From Bromus sterilis (lineage: Eukaryota; Streptophyta; Magnoliopsida; Poales; Poaceae), in assembly GCA_950022295.1 (NCBI GenBank), contig OX465600.1, positions 292,251,782 through 292,315,781 of the forward strand: DNA of 64,000 bases, read 5' to 3'. The stretch's first letter is position 1. The number at the start of each line of letters is the position of its first letter. The notes under the pieces are model-generated. The model had not been told where the DNA came from. It saw only the letters and a list, made by a program, of their open reading frames with translations, and did no database searches. Of this stretch, positions 34,647 to 45,457 are shown piece after piece. Both the position numbers and the translations under genes were made by a program.

Positions 34647-36975
34647 GCATATTCGGGTGGCGAGAAAAACGATGGCAATTCATTAGTTCATTATAAGACT
34701 TAAAATTGAAAGTTCTTAAATTTATTATACATACATACTACTATTAAATATTCATGGTTTTGAATTGAGGGTGGGAAAGCTTCATGGACCTGTCATTTAT
34801 TGTTAGCTTTCTCTATAACTATGCATGCATATTTTGGCATATATTTTCTGAGTGATCCATGGTTTTTAATGCAACTTTATTTTTTTCAAAACTCATGCAA
34901 CTTTATTGAAACCACAGTCCGAGTGAGAATTTTTTTAGAATCGTTTACTTCAGTTTTATACATTTGATTGAATTGGTATGCATATTGTCCATCTCATTTT
35001 GAAGCGTGCACATGTGTGCATCGGCTAAATTTTTTTTATCATCCAATATGGAAAACAATCACACTTTGGCTTGAATGGTACATATGATTTTGCATTTCTC
35101 CATTTGGTTGCACTCTCCTTGAAAACGAGGGAAGTCATGTGAGTTGTCAAAAGAAGGTTTTTTGAATTCCTAGGTAATAATGATGCTATTTAAGCTGATT
35201 AGTCAAACGTCTTCACAAGTTGTGAGCTTAGTCCTGCGGTTTTTCATTCCATCATGAATCAAAACAATGGAGTAACCGAGGAAGCAATTGCATTAACAAA
35301 GAATGCGGTGAACTACGGCGGCAACCCGAGCAAGATGGTCACAATTCATAACATATATAACATTCCTTGGTTGGAAGGTCTTCCGTACATTGCCCTCACG
35401 TGTGAGGTCTTCGGTTTTGCCGTTCACATGAGAACTCTTTGCTGCATATTTTTATGGGCAACACACTTTTCTATGGGCCGCGGATGGGCCTGTAGCCTTC
35501 ACAACGAAAAAGGTAGCGCTGAGGAGGGATCGAGTACGACCAGTTTAGCCATCGATATTTGCTGAGTAATTATCCCACCTTGCCAGTTTAAACAGATTTC
35601 TACCAGTTTATATCCGGATGACAGAGATTGGATCTCACCAAGAACAAAAAGGAAAGAGAGGGGTACCAGGCTCAAGGACGAGGTCATGTGGGGAGGCGAA
35701 ACAGAAAGTAGCAGAGACAAAGAAGGACGGGAAGAAACAGAAAGAAGAGTGAAGTTGGGGGAGAAACAGAAAGAAGAATGAAATTGGGGGTTACTTGGAT
35801 CAAGCCAAGGAAAAGCGTGGGACGATGGCCTGAAGTAGCCACAATGTAGCAGTAGCAAAAAGAAGATTGCAGATTGATTTCTACCAAAACGAAATTCAAG
35901 TTGTTGTGTGGCGCCGTCGTTAGTGTTTGAAAGCAGCTGCCAGGCTGGCCGACGCGTTGGGGCTCTGCGGTGTTCATACATAATATATATCCTAGCAAGT
36001 TTAAATTACTGTTTTTTCAATTCATATGTATGTCCCAAATAGTACTATACAGAAAAAATCAATGTTATAGTTTCACAACAGTTCTACAAGATCTTCAGTC
36101 TTTGATCCGTTCCTTTTCACAGAAAATAGGTGAGAATATTAATTGTCGGCACTCACCAAACTGCAAATTGGGATGTCTAATTTCTTATGATGGTTCATAC
36201 TTCTTTTTTTCTTCGCATTATCGGTCTGGGACGGGCAACCGACCATTTCCACGTTGGGAAGTTTGATGGTTCGAACAAGTAGAAAGAATTGATTTTTGAA
36301 AAAGAAAGTTGCCGCCTGCCGGTAATGATACGCCTGTAGTGGTCATTAAATATCACGGTAGATGCAATAATGAACAAGTATGTTTCGACTCAACCTTGCT
36401 ACAATTGGCAAAAAATGTTAAGAGATATTTGTTGTGTACTGAAAAATATGACCGAGCAAGTTAAATAGATGGCCAGTTTGCCTTTTTTAATAAAATTTCA
36501 TAATGTGGGGTGCATTTTCTTAAATTTGTTGTAATTATTTTTTAGCATTCAAGAATTAAAAAAGTACCCCTTATCCCTCCTTTTTTTTAAATACCTCCCT
36601 TTTTATTTTAAGTACCTCTTTTTTTCTTTTTAAATTTTTTCCATTGGGTGTGACTTGATGTTGGTTTGTTGAACGTTAAAATGTTCATACAATTTTAATT
36701 TTCTGTGTCATTCATTTCAGAATCCTACATGTAGCTAACTCATGAAAAAGTTTACCCACAAAAACAACTCACGAGAAGTGTTCACATGTTTTAAATTTTT
36801 ATATTACTTTAAATGTGTTTGCATTTTTTTAAAATATATAAAGTTAATTTTACGTACAACATAAGTATTTTTTATAAGATTAAAAAAAATTCCCGTTGCA
36901 ACGCACGGGCATTGTCCTAGTACGACCGATGGCACTTCAACTTCTTTTTGGAACGGGGCACTTCAAAAAAAAATC

Positions 36976-37109
36976 CCTTTCTTTCATGTAAAGCTAAAGA
37001 CCATAAGGAAATGGACATACAGGTATCAGAATATGCAACATATCTCCATCACCTCTGCACCTCGTACAATGTGTCAAGATTCACTCCTTATTCGGCACAC
37101 AAGATATTA
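36976..37109 (+). repeat. Direct repeat, copy 1 (interrupted by Stowaway)
   Basis: 'cctttctttcatgtaaag' to 'cacacaagatatta' matches 38214-38351. After the Stowaway nest the match resumes loosely at 'ggctgtcaatgttgattgtaatcttct' (37622), which equals about 38400. Confidence 0.75.
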
Positions 37110-37604
37110 CTCCCTTCGGTCAAGAATATAATGTGTACTCCCTCCATTCCAATTTATAGTGCGCCTTCGATTTTCATGCTGCAATTTTGACCGTAAATTT
37201 GACCAACGAGATCAATTGCGACGGGAACAAAAATTATACCAGTAAAAATTCACCTTTTCATTTTTTCATTGGTATAATTTTTGCTTCCGCCGTAATCGGT
37301 CTTGTTGGTCAAATTTACGATCAAAGTTGCATCTCGGAAAGCGTGGGCGCAATATAAATTGGATTGGAGGGAGTATAATTTTTCGTGCAAGTCAACCATT
37401 TAATGTTTGACCAGGAATGTAGAATAAGATATCAACATCTACAATACGTAGTAAATAAAATATGAAACTACGTGCCATGATGGATTAAATGATATAAAAA
37501 TTAATTTTATTGATATTGATATATTTTTTTAAATATTTGGTCAAACATGCATTTGTTTGACTTTAAAAAAAACAAATACACCTTACATAAAGAAACGGAG
37601 GGAG
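37110..37604. mobile_element. Stowaway MITE containing a second Stowaway
   Basis: The outer element has ends CTCCCTTCGGTC...GAAACGGAGGGAG with TA at 37108-37109 and 37605-37606. The ends and body lie either side of the inner element. The repeat at 38351 shows the site without the insertion. Confidence 0.85.
37138..37373. mobile_element. Inner Stowaway MITE, 236 bp
   Basis: TA (37136-37137 and 37374-37375) flanks CTCCCTCCATTCCAATTTAT...ATAAATTGGATTGGAGGGAG. The whole element folds into one long hairpin (for example 'gtaaatttgaccaacgag' against its complement near 37310). Confidence 0.95.
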
Positions 37605-37606
37605 TA

Positions 37607-38213
37607 TTCTGAGAGTTGTTAGGCTGTCAATGTTGATTGTAATCTTCTCCATCCCTTCCTTAATTCACTCCCGCTATTGTAACCTATCGATATGTGCATC
37701 TCACGGATATGTCCCTGTTTATTAACACGGATCCGTCGCCTTCAACGGGGTGACGATGCTTCACACAACATTAACATGGTACACAAAGCACCCCGCAGAA
37801 GAAGAAAAAAACATGGTACACAAAGCCCCTCTCTTCCATTTAGTCTAGCTGCCATGATGTCATTCAGCTCGACCGTCTCCTCTAGCCTAACAACAACTGA
37901 ACACCCCTCGCCTGCACAAAATTCATTCTTTGGCCCGCTCAATCTCGTCCCCAGATCATGAGGGCGGGCATTTAAGGATAGCTCGCCCAAACCATCGCCG
38001 AGCCGCCCAAAACCATTACGTTCAATGTATCTTACGGCTAAATCACTACACTATCATTTTTTTCTCCTTTTACCTCCTGGTTATTAGCTGTGCGGGTGGT
38101 AGCGGGTGCGTTATACATGCTTTTTCATTTTTATTTTGGTATTTTTTTCTTTTGTTAACCTGGTACTATATGGATCGAGTTGGAGTCGTGTGGTGTTCAA
38201 GAAATATAAGTTG
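37607..38213. other. Unassigned sequence between direct repeats
   Basis: No supported gene. The 89-codon frame at 37692-37961 shows no domain. A doubled phrase 'acatggtacacaaagc' occurs at 37772 and 37810. Confidence 0.4.
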
Positions 38214-38351
38214 CCTTTCTTTCATGTAAAGGTAAAGACCATATATAAGAAAATGAAGAGACAGGTGTCAGAATATGCAACATATCTCTATCACGTCTCC
38301 ACCTCGTACAATGTCCAGATGCATGCATTTTGTTCGGCACACAAGATATTA
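38214..38351 (+). repeat. Direct repeat, copy 2 (uninterrupted)
   Basis: Matches 36976-37109 with scattered changes. It serves as the empty-site version for the Stowaway insertion. Confidence 0.75.
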
Positions 38352-38469
38352 TTTTGTTAGAAGAGTTTTTATTGTTGCGGGGTTCTGTTCAGTGTTAGTC
38401 TGTCAATGCTGATTGTAATCTTCTTCAAGAATATGTCTCTGTACTTCTCATCAAAAATAATTTAGCAAA

Positions 38470-39395
38470 AAAGAATTGAACTGAGTGCTCGGTCGGTCTT
38501 GGAACTTAGCTTTTGTGGATCTCAAGAGACAGTCGAACATTTATTCATTCAGATTTGCTAGACGGTCGGTCTTCTAGATGTGCCTTAAGATAAAGCACAT
38601 CTAAATTCAATCAAACTAGAAAAAAAAACTGGTAAAAAAAGGATTTGTCTATGGCACATCTAGATGTGCCCTAAGATGAGCACATCCAAGTTTTATACTA
38701 TTGATTTTACATAAAGATTTATTTTAATATTTTTTATTTTTCGTTCTAGTTTGATTGGACTTAGATGTATTCTATCTTAGGGCACATCTAGATGTGCGCT
38801 AGCAAATCTGTTAAAAAAATATCTAAATAAATTTTCATGTAAAATCAATAGTATAGAACTTAGATGTGCTCTGTTATGGTGAACAGTAAATATTATATAT
38901 GACCTTTCTCCTTCAACCAATACTACAAATATGTTTAGAAACTCGTTGAATATAATGAATCGGATATCTAAGGTCAGAATTCGCATGGATGTTTCGGCCT
39001 TATGTTGGTTAATATAGAGATGCATGAATGCCATTGTGTTTAATAGAAACAAACCTTTTAATTTCTTGCAGGTTATTCATATGGTGGCACATTGGATACA
39101 ACTCTGGGCATACCTTCTGTCGTCAGATCAGCGGGATATTATGGCTACTGAATGCAATCGTCTATTGATGATCGCACAGGATATCTCCAGCCGGGTTGGC
39201 TGGCAGCATACTAGTCGACTACAGAATGCTTTGTTGTCATAGGCATGTGTTTTATGTCTTTCGCTGGTTGATCCATGTATCAACTTTAAGCGATCCTTGA
39301 TTTTGTAATAACTTTGAAGGCTATTTTATTAATAAAAAGTTGTGTGCATCAGGCGATGCAGAGGCCGGGGCGTCTATCCCACTTTTCTAATAAAA
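38470..39395 (+). pseudogene. LINE 3' end, split by a MITE
   Basis: Before the MITE the frame gives CGSQETVEHLFIQIC, the zinc-binding-like region that follows plant LINE reverse transcriptases. After it the text continues as a LINE C-terminus, ending in the open frame 39024-39242 (HWIQLWAYLLSSDQRDIMA...QDISSRVGWQHTSRL, stop at 39240). The 3' UTR carries the common tail 'gcgatgcagaggccggggcgtctatcccacttttctaataaaaaaaa', which ends near 39395 in an A-run. This is a 5'-truncated, inactive LINE copy. Confidence 0.75.
38563..38875. mobile_element. MITE with long inverted repeats inside the LINE
   Basis: 'gagcacatccaagttttatactattgattttacat' (about 38676-38710) is the reverse complement, with few changes, of 38833-38870. 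'gcacatctagatgtgc' palindromes occur at 38653 and 38783. The terminal boundaries are approximate. It behaves as a MITE that split the LINE. Confidence 0.6.
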
Positions 39396-40293
39396 AAAAC
39401 TCACTCGGATGCTTCTTCCGAGAAAGGTGCGCACGAGGCTCCTCTTTCTCCTCTCCTTGTGAACCCTAACCCTCCCTTGTTACAAAAATGAAGAAGGTGC
39501 TCACCACTCACCCCAATGGTGCAGCTTTCGAGGACACTTTAGACGTAACTAGCAAATATGTCTGTGTGTTGCTATAGGATAAACAAATGTTTGTATATCT
39601 AAACATAATGGTCATACATAAACCTTCGCATTTGATCCTCTTCTCGTCCTTTACTCGTTGTCGATGTCGTCGTCATCGTCGCCAATGAGGTGGATGAATG
39701 CGGTGCCCACGACACGCCTTGGGTCCAGTATAACTGCGGGGGTGGCGGTGGTGGGGGCAGAGGTGGCGACGAAGGCGGCATCGGTGGCTTCAGCGGCCAG
39801 AACACAGACGACAACACGTCGAAGGTCCAGACGGTCCTCATGAGGTCGCGGATGACCTTGCAGATCTAGGTGTTGTGGTTGTCTATGGGTCGTGGTGACA
39901 ACGGCCTCGTTGGTGGCATTAGGGGCGGTGGAGGCCAGCGGTGCGCGTAGACGGCGTCGTCGGGCTCTGCGGACGTCACATCAAGCAAGTTTGTGAGCTT
40001 TGGCCATTTCTTGCACTCCTTCGCTCGGTCTCCTCGAGGGTGGTCTGACTCCTATCCGCGAGGACGCAAAGGTGAGACTATTAAATAACGTGAGAACACC
40101 TGGGTCTAGCGTGGTCTCAAGAAGCTAGCTGACTTGGTTGGGTGGAGCGTTTTGCATAGGAAAACTTCGTGGGTTCAATCCAACGCAATATTTTTTTGTT
40201 AATTGGCTTTGAGCCCAAGAGAAAAGGCCCATTAACGTATGAAATTTGATCGGTATGAAGCGTTTCTTAACGAAGAGTTTTCTCACTTATAGG
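39396..40293. other. Unassigned sequence with a SINE-like piece
   Basis: No supported gene. Frames on both strands over 39599-39843 come from GC-rich 'ggtggcggtggtggggg' sequence. A tRNA-like piece lies at 40106-40200. Confidence 0.4.
40106..40200 (+). mobile_element. tRNA-derived SINE-like remnant
   Basis: 'tagctgacttgg' (40126-40137) fits the Pol III A box at 11 of 12 positions. 'ggttcaatcc' (40172-40181) fits the B box with one missing base. A T-run follows at 40190-40198. No target duplication was found. Confidence 0.4.
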
Positions 40294-40509
40294 CAGACCT
40301 GGGCACTGGGAGCCCGGCCCGACCCATGCACACGGGTCGGGCTCGGGCTTGCTGAAAACATGTTTTTGGGAAGGCCCGACGACATTTATGCACCCATGGC
40401 TAGGGCTCGGGCCCGATTTTTAGGCCCGACGGCCGGGCCGGGCTAGGCTCAGACCTTGGTTTTTTGCTGCGGGCTTTTTCAGGATTGACCCGAGATATGC
40501 CCAGGTCTG
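40294..40509. mobile_element. hAT-type MITE, 216 bp
   Basis: Perfect 12-bp terminal inverted repeats, cagacctgggca and tgcccaggtctg, are flanked by cttatagg (40286-40293) and cttatagt (40510-40517), a 7-of-8 match. The 8-bp duplication indicates hAT. The interior is rich in 'gcccga' and 'gggctcgggc' phrases. Confidence 0.8.
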
Positions 40510-40599
40510 CTTATAGTTGACATTGATGGTAATTTCTATGAACTTTAAAGGCAAATAAAATGATGAATGAAAAAAAAGAGAAACACACCTACTTTATTA

Positions 40600-42180
40600 G
40601 AGCATCTCCAACAGGCGCATGCCCGCGCGGCACGCTAAAACATTTTTACAACGTCGAATTAGCGTTTTAGCGCGCGGAGCGGCGACTGCACTTTTTCAGA
40701 CGCGTTAAACTTGGAGCTCACCGGTGCAGCGCTTCAGCAGGCGCTCTATCTAGCGCGCGCGCAACCAAATATATAGGAAAATTGATCACACAAGCAAATT
40801 TATTCAACTCAAATAAATTATTCATGGACAATACAACAAATAGTTCAAACAATACAACAAATAGTTCACACAAACAAATAGTTTAAACAAATACAACAAA
40901 TAGTTCACCAACAATGCAACAACTAGTCTTGTTGCCTATTCCATGCCCACCACTCCTCGACTAGATCCTTTTGAAGTTCATCATGCGCATCGGCACGTCG
41001 AATGGCATGATAGGAGGAAACAACACGATCCACTCTATGAGCCCTTCTCCGCACTCGCACGGGATGCCCCATCAACTCATAGTGAGCATAGTCTAAATCT
41101 TGTCCACGCTCATTCTCGATGATCATGTTATGCATGATCACACAAGCGTTCATGATATACCAAAGGATTTTTTTTATCCCAAAATCTAGCCGGTCCTCTC
41201 ACAATAGCAAATTGGGCTTGTAAAATCCCAAATGCTCTCTCCACATCTTTCCTAGGCGCAGCTTGAGCATTGTGGAAGGCAAGATTTTTGTTACCTTGCG
41301 GTGCCTTCATCGGCTTCACAAATGTCTACCACCTTGGATAGATGCCATCCACAAGAAAATAGCCATAGTTATATGTATGGACATTTGCTACAAACTCCAC
41401 CGGTGGAGTTTCACCATTTGCAATCCTATTCATGAGAGGTGACCTTTGAAGAACATTGATATCATTCAATGATCCGGGCATTCCAAAAAAAGCATGCCAA
41501 ATCCAAGTCTCCTGATCGGCCACCGCTTCAAGGATTATAGTGGAATCCATTTTGTGGCCTTGGAATTGTCCATGCCATGCTGCAGGATAATTCTTCCAAG
41601 ACCAATGCATGCAATCTATTGAGCCAAACATACATGAAAACCCGCGAGCTGCGTTGATCTCCAAAAGTCTTGCGGTGTCTTGAGCATTGGGTGCTCTCAA
41701 ATATTCCTCACCAAATACTTGAACAATTCCAACGGCAAAGCGCTTGACGCACATGATGGCTTGACTCTCACCCATGGTCAAGTGGTCATCAACTAGATCC
41801 GCCGGAATACCGTATGCCAACATACGCAAAGCGGCGGTCACCTTTTGCAAGGTGCTATGCCCGAGATCTCCGGCAGCATTCCTCCTTTGCTGAAAAAAGC
41901 GGTCATGGATAGCTAGTTGGTCTGCAATGCGTTTGAAAAACTCAATGCTCATCCGAAAACGGCGCCGAAAATAGCTCTCGGGGTATGTTGGATTTTCCAC
42001 AAAATAGTTCCTCATCTGTCTGTTATGTCCCTCGAGTCTTTCCCTCCATAATTTCTGACGACCAAAAACCGAGCCACCATGCTTCGGCCTTTTGTTGTGC
42101 ATATCTAGGATGATTGCAAGGTCCTCCTCTTCTTGAAGATCAAATTCTTCCTCATCGGAAGAATTAAATGACGAACTCAT
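40600..42180 (-). mobile_element. PIF-Harbinger element, one end and transposase
   Basis: GAGCATCTCCAACAGGCGC at 40600 directly follows TTA (40597-40599). This is the usual PIF-Harbinger terminus and target site. The other end is not seen, because the Copia element at 42264 lies just beyond the transposase start. 40619-40920 is AT-rich with 'caatacaacaaatagtt' repeats. Confidence 0.7.
40923..42180 (-). pseudogene. PIF-Harbinger transposase (DDE_Tnp_4), one stop and one frameshift
   Basis: The minus-strand frame runs from ATG 42180. It carries the acidic start of many plant PIF transposases, the RRRFRM..FFKRI helix-turn region, then the DDE core: SIDCMHW (Asp189), PGSLNDINVL (Asp240), and DVERAFGILQ with the third acidic residue. 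An in-frame TAG at 41326-41328 follows DGIYPRW. Reading then continues in the same frame to about 41160, where one extra A in an A-run shifts the frame; the C-terminus (VIMHNMIIENE...) ends at 40923. The total of about 418 codons is full length for the family, so the damage is limited to two single-base lesions. Such transposases need a separate Myb-like partner ORF, not seen here. Confidence 0.85.
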
Positions 42181-42263
42181 CTACAAAATTGTATTTTACA
42201 CAACTAATTTAGAACTAAATCCAACGTCCATGTACTAAAAAAACAATTTTTTGAACAACATAT

Positions 42264-44074
42264 TGTTGGAATTATGCCCTAGAGGCAATAATAAAATGTA
42301 TTATTATAATTCCAGGTTCGTTATTAATGTTTATATGTCTGTGCTATAACTACAATGGCCTATGCGGAGGTTTGCCAAGTGCATGTTAACTTCCTTCGGA
42401 GGAAAACCCATATGCAGGTGTGGAGTATAAACACAAAGTGTTCTTAGTATGACTCTAGGACTAACCTGTGTATTATGGATGTCATGTTTTCCTAACATAG
42501 GGCATTGAATATGCCGGTAATACATGGGAGCACATTGTTACCAGAACAAGGGTGCTGAACTGACCCAATTGTATGATTTTCTTTGAGATTTCATCATCAT
42601 TGTATTATGAGTTAAATCATCAGATGAGTTGACATTTGCATGTATCCTTATAGACCATGAGAATGTTAAGTACCTACATACCGGAGGGTGAGTTTTCACT
42701 CTGTCCAAACACCACCCGTAACAGGCGTGGCTATAAAGGCTTTGCTCACTCACACTCGAAAGTATGTCTAGGGACTTGATGATTCAAGTTGGGATTTGCT
42801 CCTCCTATTTAGGATAGATATTCTTTGGGCCCTCTCGGTATTACGTATCCACCAACATCCGGCCGGATACTTTGTGAATAGATCACATGGGATACGGAAT
42901 ACGTGAACGAGAAAAAAGAACAAAACCGATATGAGGATAATTGGTATAATGATTAATGAGTTGATCATGCGGATACCTATATAATCTCACCTCATGTTTT
43001 GTAAAGTATCGCGAAGCAAAGATATTTCCATGTCAGCCAGAGGTTCACTCGAATTCATATTCGTGTAGGTGCGGGAACCATTATGGGTGTCCATGGCTCC
43101 GCTATTGGTTATTCATATTCATGTCCGTATTCTACCGAATCTATGGGGTCACACACTTAAGGGTGGTAGATTTGTTGAGTACTAGAGTGATAGGAGCACG
43201 AGTATAACACACCGGAAAAATTTTCGGAGTGATTGAGATTTAATCGGAGAGAAAACCGGAATTTTTTCGGGGCACCGGTAAAGTACCGGGAAGAGTTTTG
43301 AGAAAACCGGGTAAAACCGGAGGGCCGGAAAAGTTCCGGGATGGTATAAATATGTTTAATATTTATTTATTGTGAATTCCCAAACTGTTTTGGAATTAAT
43401 AAAATAGATTTAATATCAATGGGCCCCCTCTCACTTGGAAGGCCCAAGTGGGGAGAGAGCACTTGGACCAAGGAGGCCCATGTGGGGAAGGCACCTAGGA
43501 GGAAGCTTCCTCCCCCCTTCCTTGGCGCCCCACCAGGTGGATGGAAACCCTAGGGCGCCCCCTAGGGCTGCCCCCTCCTCCAAGGTGGCCTCCCCTCCTC
43601 TCCCAGTATAAATAGATGAGGAGGGGGCACCCCCAAAGAGACACAAGTTTGTTCTTTTGCCTCAGGGATGCCCCTCCTCTCTCTGCTCCATTAGATCTAA
43701 ACTCCACCTTACGCTGAAGGGCTGCTCCTTCCTCCTCTCTACTCTGGCGACGCCGAGCTCTGGATGGCGGAGCCCTGCCGGATCTACTACACCATACGTG
43801 TGGATCAACCGTAGAGAGATCGTACGTTCGATCTTCGTTCGAGGGACTTCTAGATCTGTTCGTGGGTAGTCAAGCGGATCAGATCTGTTCGAGGGGTTGC
43901 GCTACGTCAAGCTTCCCCAACTCTCTATCAACTTCTTCCGCTGCGAGAGAACTACCGTTGGACGGTTGCAAAGGTAATAAGATTGCTACCATTGTTTGCA
44001 TCTATCTAGATCCAATCTTGGGACTTGGTTTCGTAGTGCCGGATTTTTTTTGTTTTCTACTCCGAATCCCAACA
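42264..44074 (+). mobile_element. 5' LTR of a Copia (BARE/Angela-like) element
   Basis: Starts TGTTGGAATTATGCCCTAGAG and ends CCCAACA. The 5-bp flank is catat (42259-42263). A TATA-like 'cagtataaatag' (about 43604) fits the promoter. It is about 1.8 kb, followed by a primer-binding site, so this is a 5' LTR and not a solo. The sequence shows GC-rich 'accggg' phrases near 43250-43340. Confidence 0.9.
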
Positions 44075-44075
44075 G

Positions 44076-44088
44076 TGGTATCATGAGC
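44076..44088 (+). other. Primer-binding site of the Copia element
   Basis: tggtatcatgagc begins 2 bp after the LTR and matches the initiator-tRNA-Met type site (tggtatcagagc) with one extra base. Confidence 0.75.
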
Positions 44089-45457
44089 TAGTTCTAGTAA
44101 TAGATGCAGGTTCGATCTAGAGTTCATAGTGATGAACGGGCATTGCACAAAATTTTCATTGTGCGCGGTTTTGGATAATAGATCTAAACTAAATCTTCTA
44201 GTTTCTTCCCCTCTAATTGCACAAGTTGATCCCTCCTGTATTGCTTGATTTTGTTACAAACATCTTGCCCCTCGGGGTCCTTCTATGCTTCTCCTGAGTA
44301 TGCTGGTCGCGCGAAGATGATTTGGGTCTTTCTTTTGGTGTGGAGAAATTGTGTAACAAAAAGGGTGTGTTACATTGTTGATCTAGCACGGGGATCACGC
44401 GTATTGACGATTGTTCAGAATGGGTCATGAGATTAAATTGTAGTCTCATGGTTGATACGCCCGAGTGTTAATCTAGCAACTTGAAGATTGTGCTTTATGT
44501 GGTTATGTAGCTAACAAAATGTTTTGCCATGCAAATCCTAGTAGCCACGTAAAAGATGCAAAGAACGAGTAGAAGAACGTCTAACTTGTTTTTGCAGGAA
44601 CATGTGATGTGGTATAGTCTTCGTCATGATAAAAGTTGTATGAGATGATTATACTTTGTACATGTTAAATTTTCATGACTTTCATGTCATGGTACGGCAT
44701 GATGGCTGGAGCCATATGATTGTCATTTATTCGGCCTGCGTGCCAAACTTCATGTAATTTTATTTTAGTAGAATATATGCTAGCAATAGTTGTAGTATCT
44801 ACATGAAGATGATGATCATACGTCATGGTGCTTGACGACATGTCGTGCGTGGAGGTGATGCTCTCCGCCAAAAGAAGATGAAGAAACAAAAGCATGGTGC
44901 TTGGAGCTTCTTGAAGAAAAGGGTTATACCATATCACATACATTTAATTGCCTGTGATGTTAATCCTTTTCATTGCATGTTTGAATGCGCAAGTAGTCGT
45001 GTTTTAATAGGTAGATCTCTCTTAAAATATCAAGAAGTTCGTGCTCTCCCAACCGTGCAACCGTCTGTAATAAACGTCACCCGCGATGGGTCGTGTCAAT
45101 ACGAGTGCCAACGGAAAGGTAAAAAAGAGACGGGTGGATTGAGTTGTCTCCACAACAATAGCACTTGGTTGTCTTGACGTTCTAGCTTATCAGATCTGAG
45201 CTCGAAGCACAAGTGTCGGAAGACTAATACAAGAGTCATAAAATGGTTATGATTGGTTTTGTTAGACCTACCGGGTTGATCTCCTCCATGGCTGAGTGTT
45301 ACACCGGTGGCAGGTGTATTGATCTGGATCTTGATTACCCTAAGATCAATTTTGAGAGATATTGGTTTTAGTGGGAGCATTAGATTAAACTTGTTAAGAT
45401 TAATGCAATTAATTTTGAACCAAGTCTAAATCAATCTGTTTATATCGTTTTAGAGAG
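44089..45457 (+). other. Copia untranslated leader
   Basis: About 1.4 kb between the primer-binding site and the gag start. It holds only short, unrelated frames. Confidence 0.6.

Larger units (their letters stand above)
33851..36920 (+). mobile_element. Non-autonomous Helitron, about 3.1 kb
   Basis: The 5' end TCTATACCTAATAATAAAG follows an A, and the 3' end CTAG is followed by T, matching insertion between A and T with no target duplication. A GC hairpin, cccgttgcaacgcacggg (36892-36909), sits 7 bp before CTAG. These are the termini of a common grass Helitron type. No Rep/helicase gene is inside. The interior holds a snRNA-type promoter (34170-34212) and a 103-codon frame (35254-35565) without a recognised domain, which may be captured sequence. 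Other short frames on both strands (35499-35998) are not supported. Confidence 0.8.

Noticed and set aside
44245..45380. Short frames between the Copia primer-binding site and gag
   Set aside because: Untranslated leader; no homology and both strands open.
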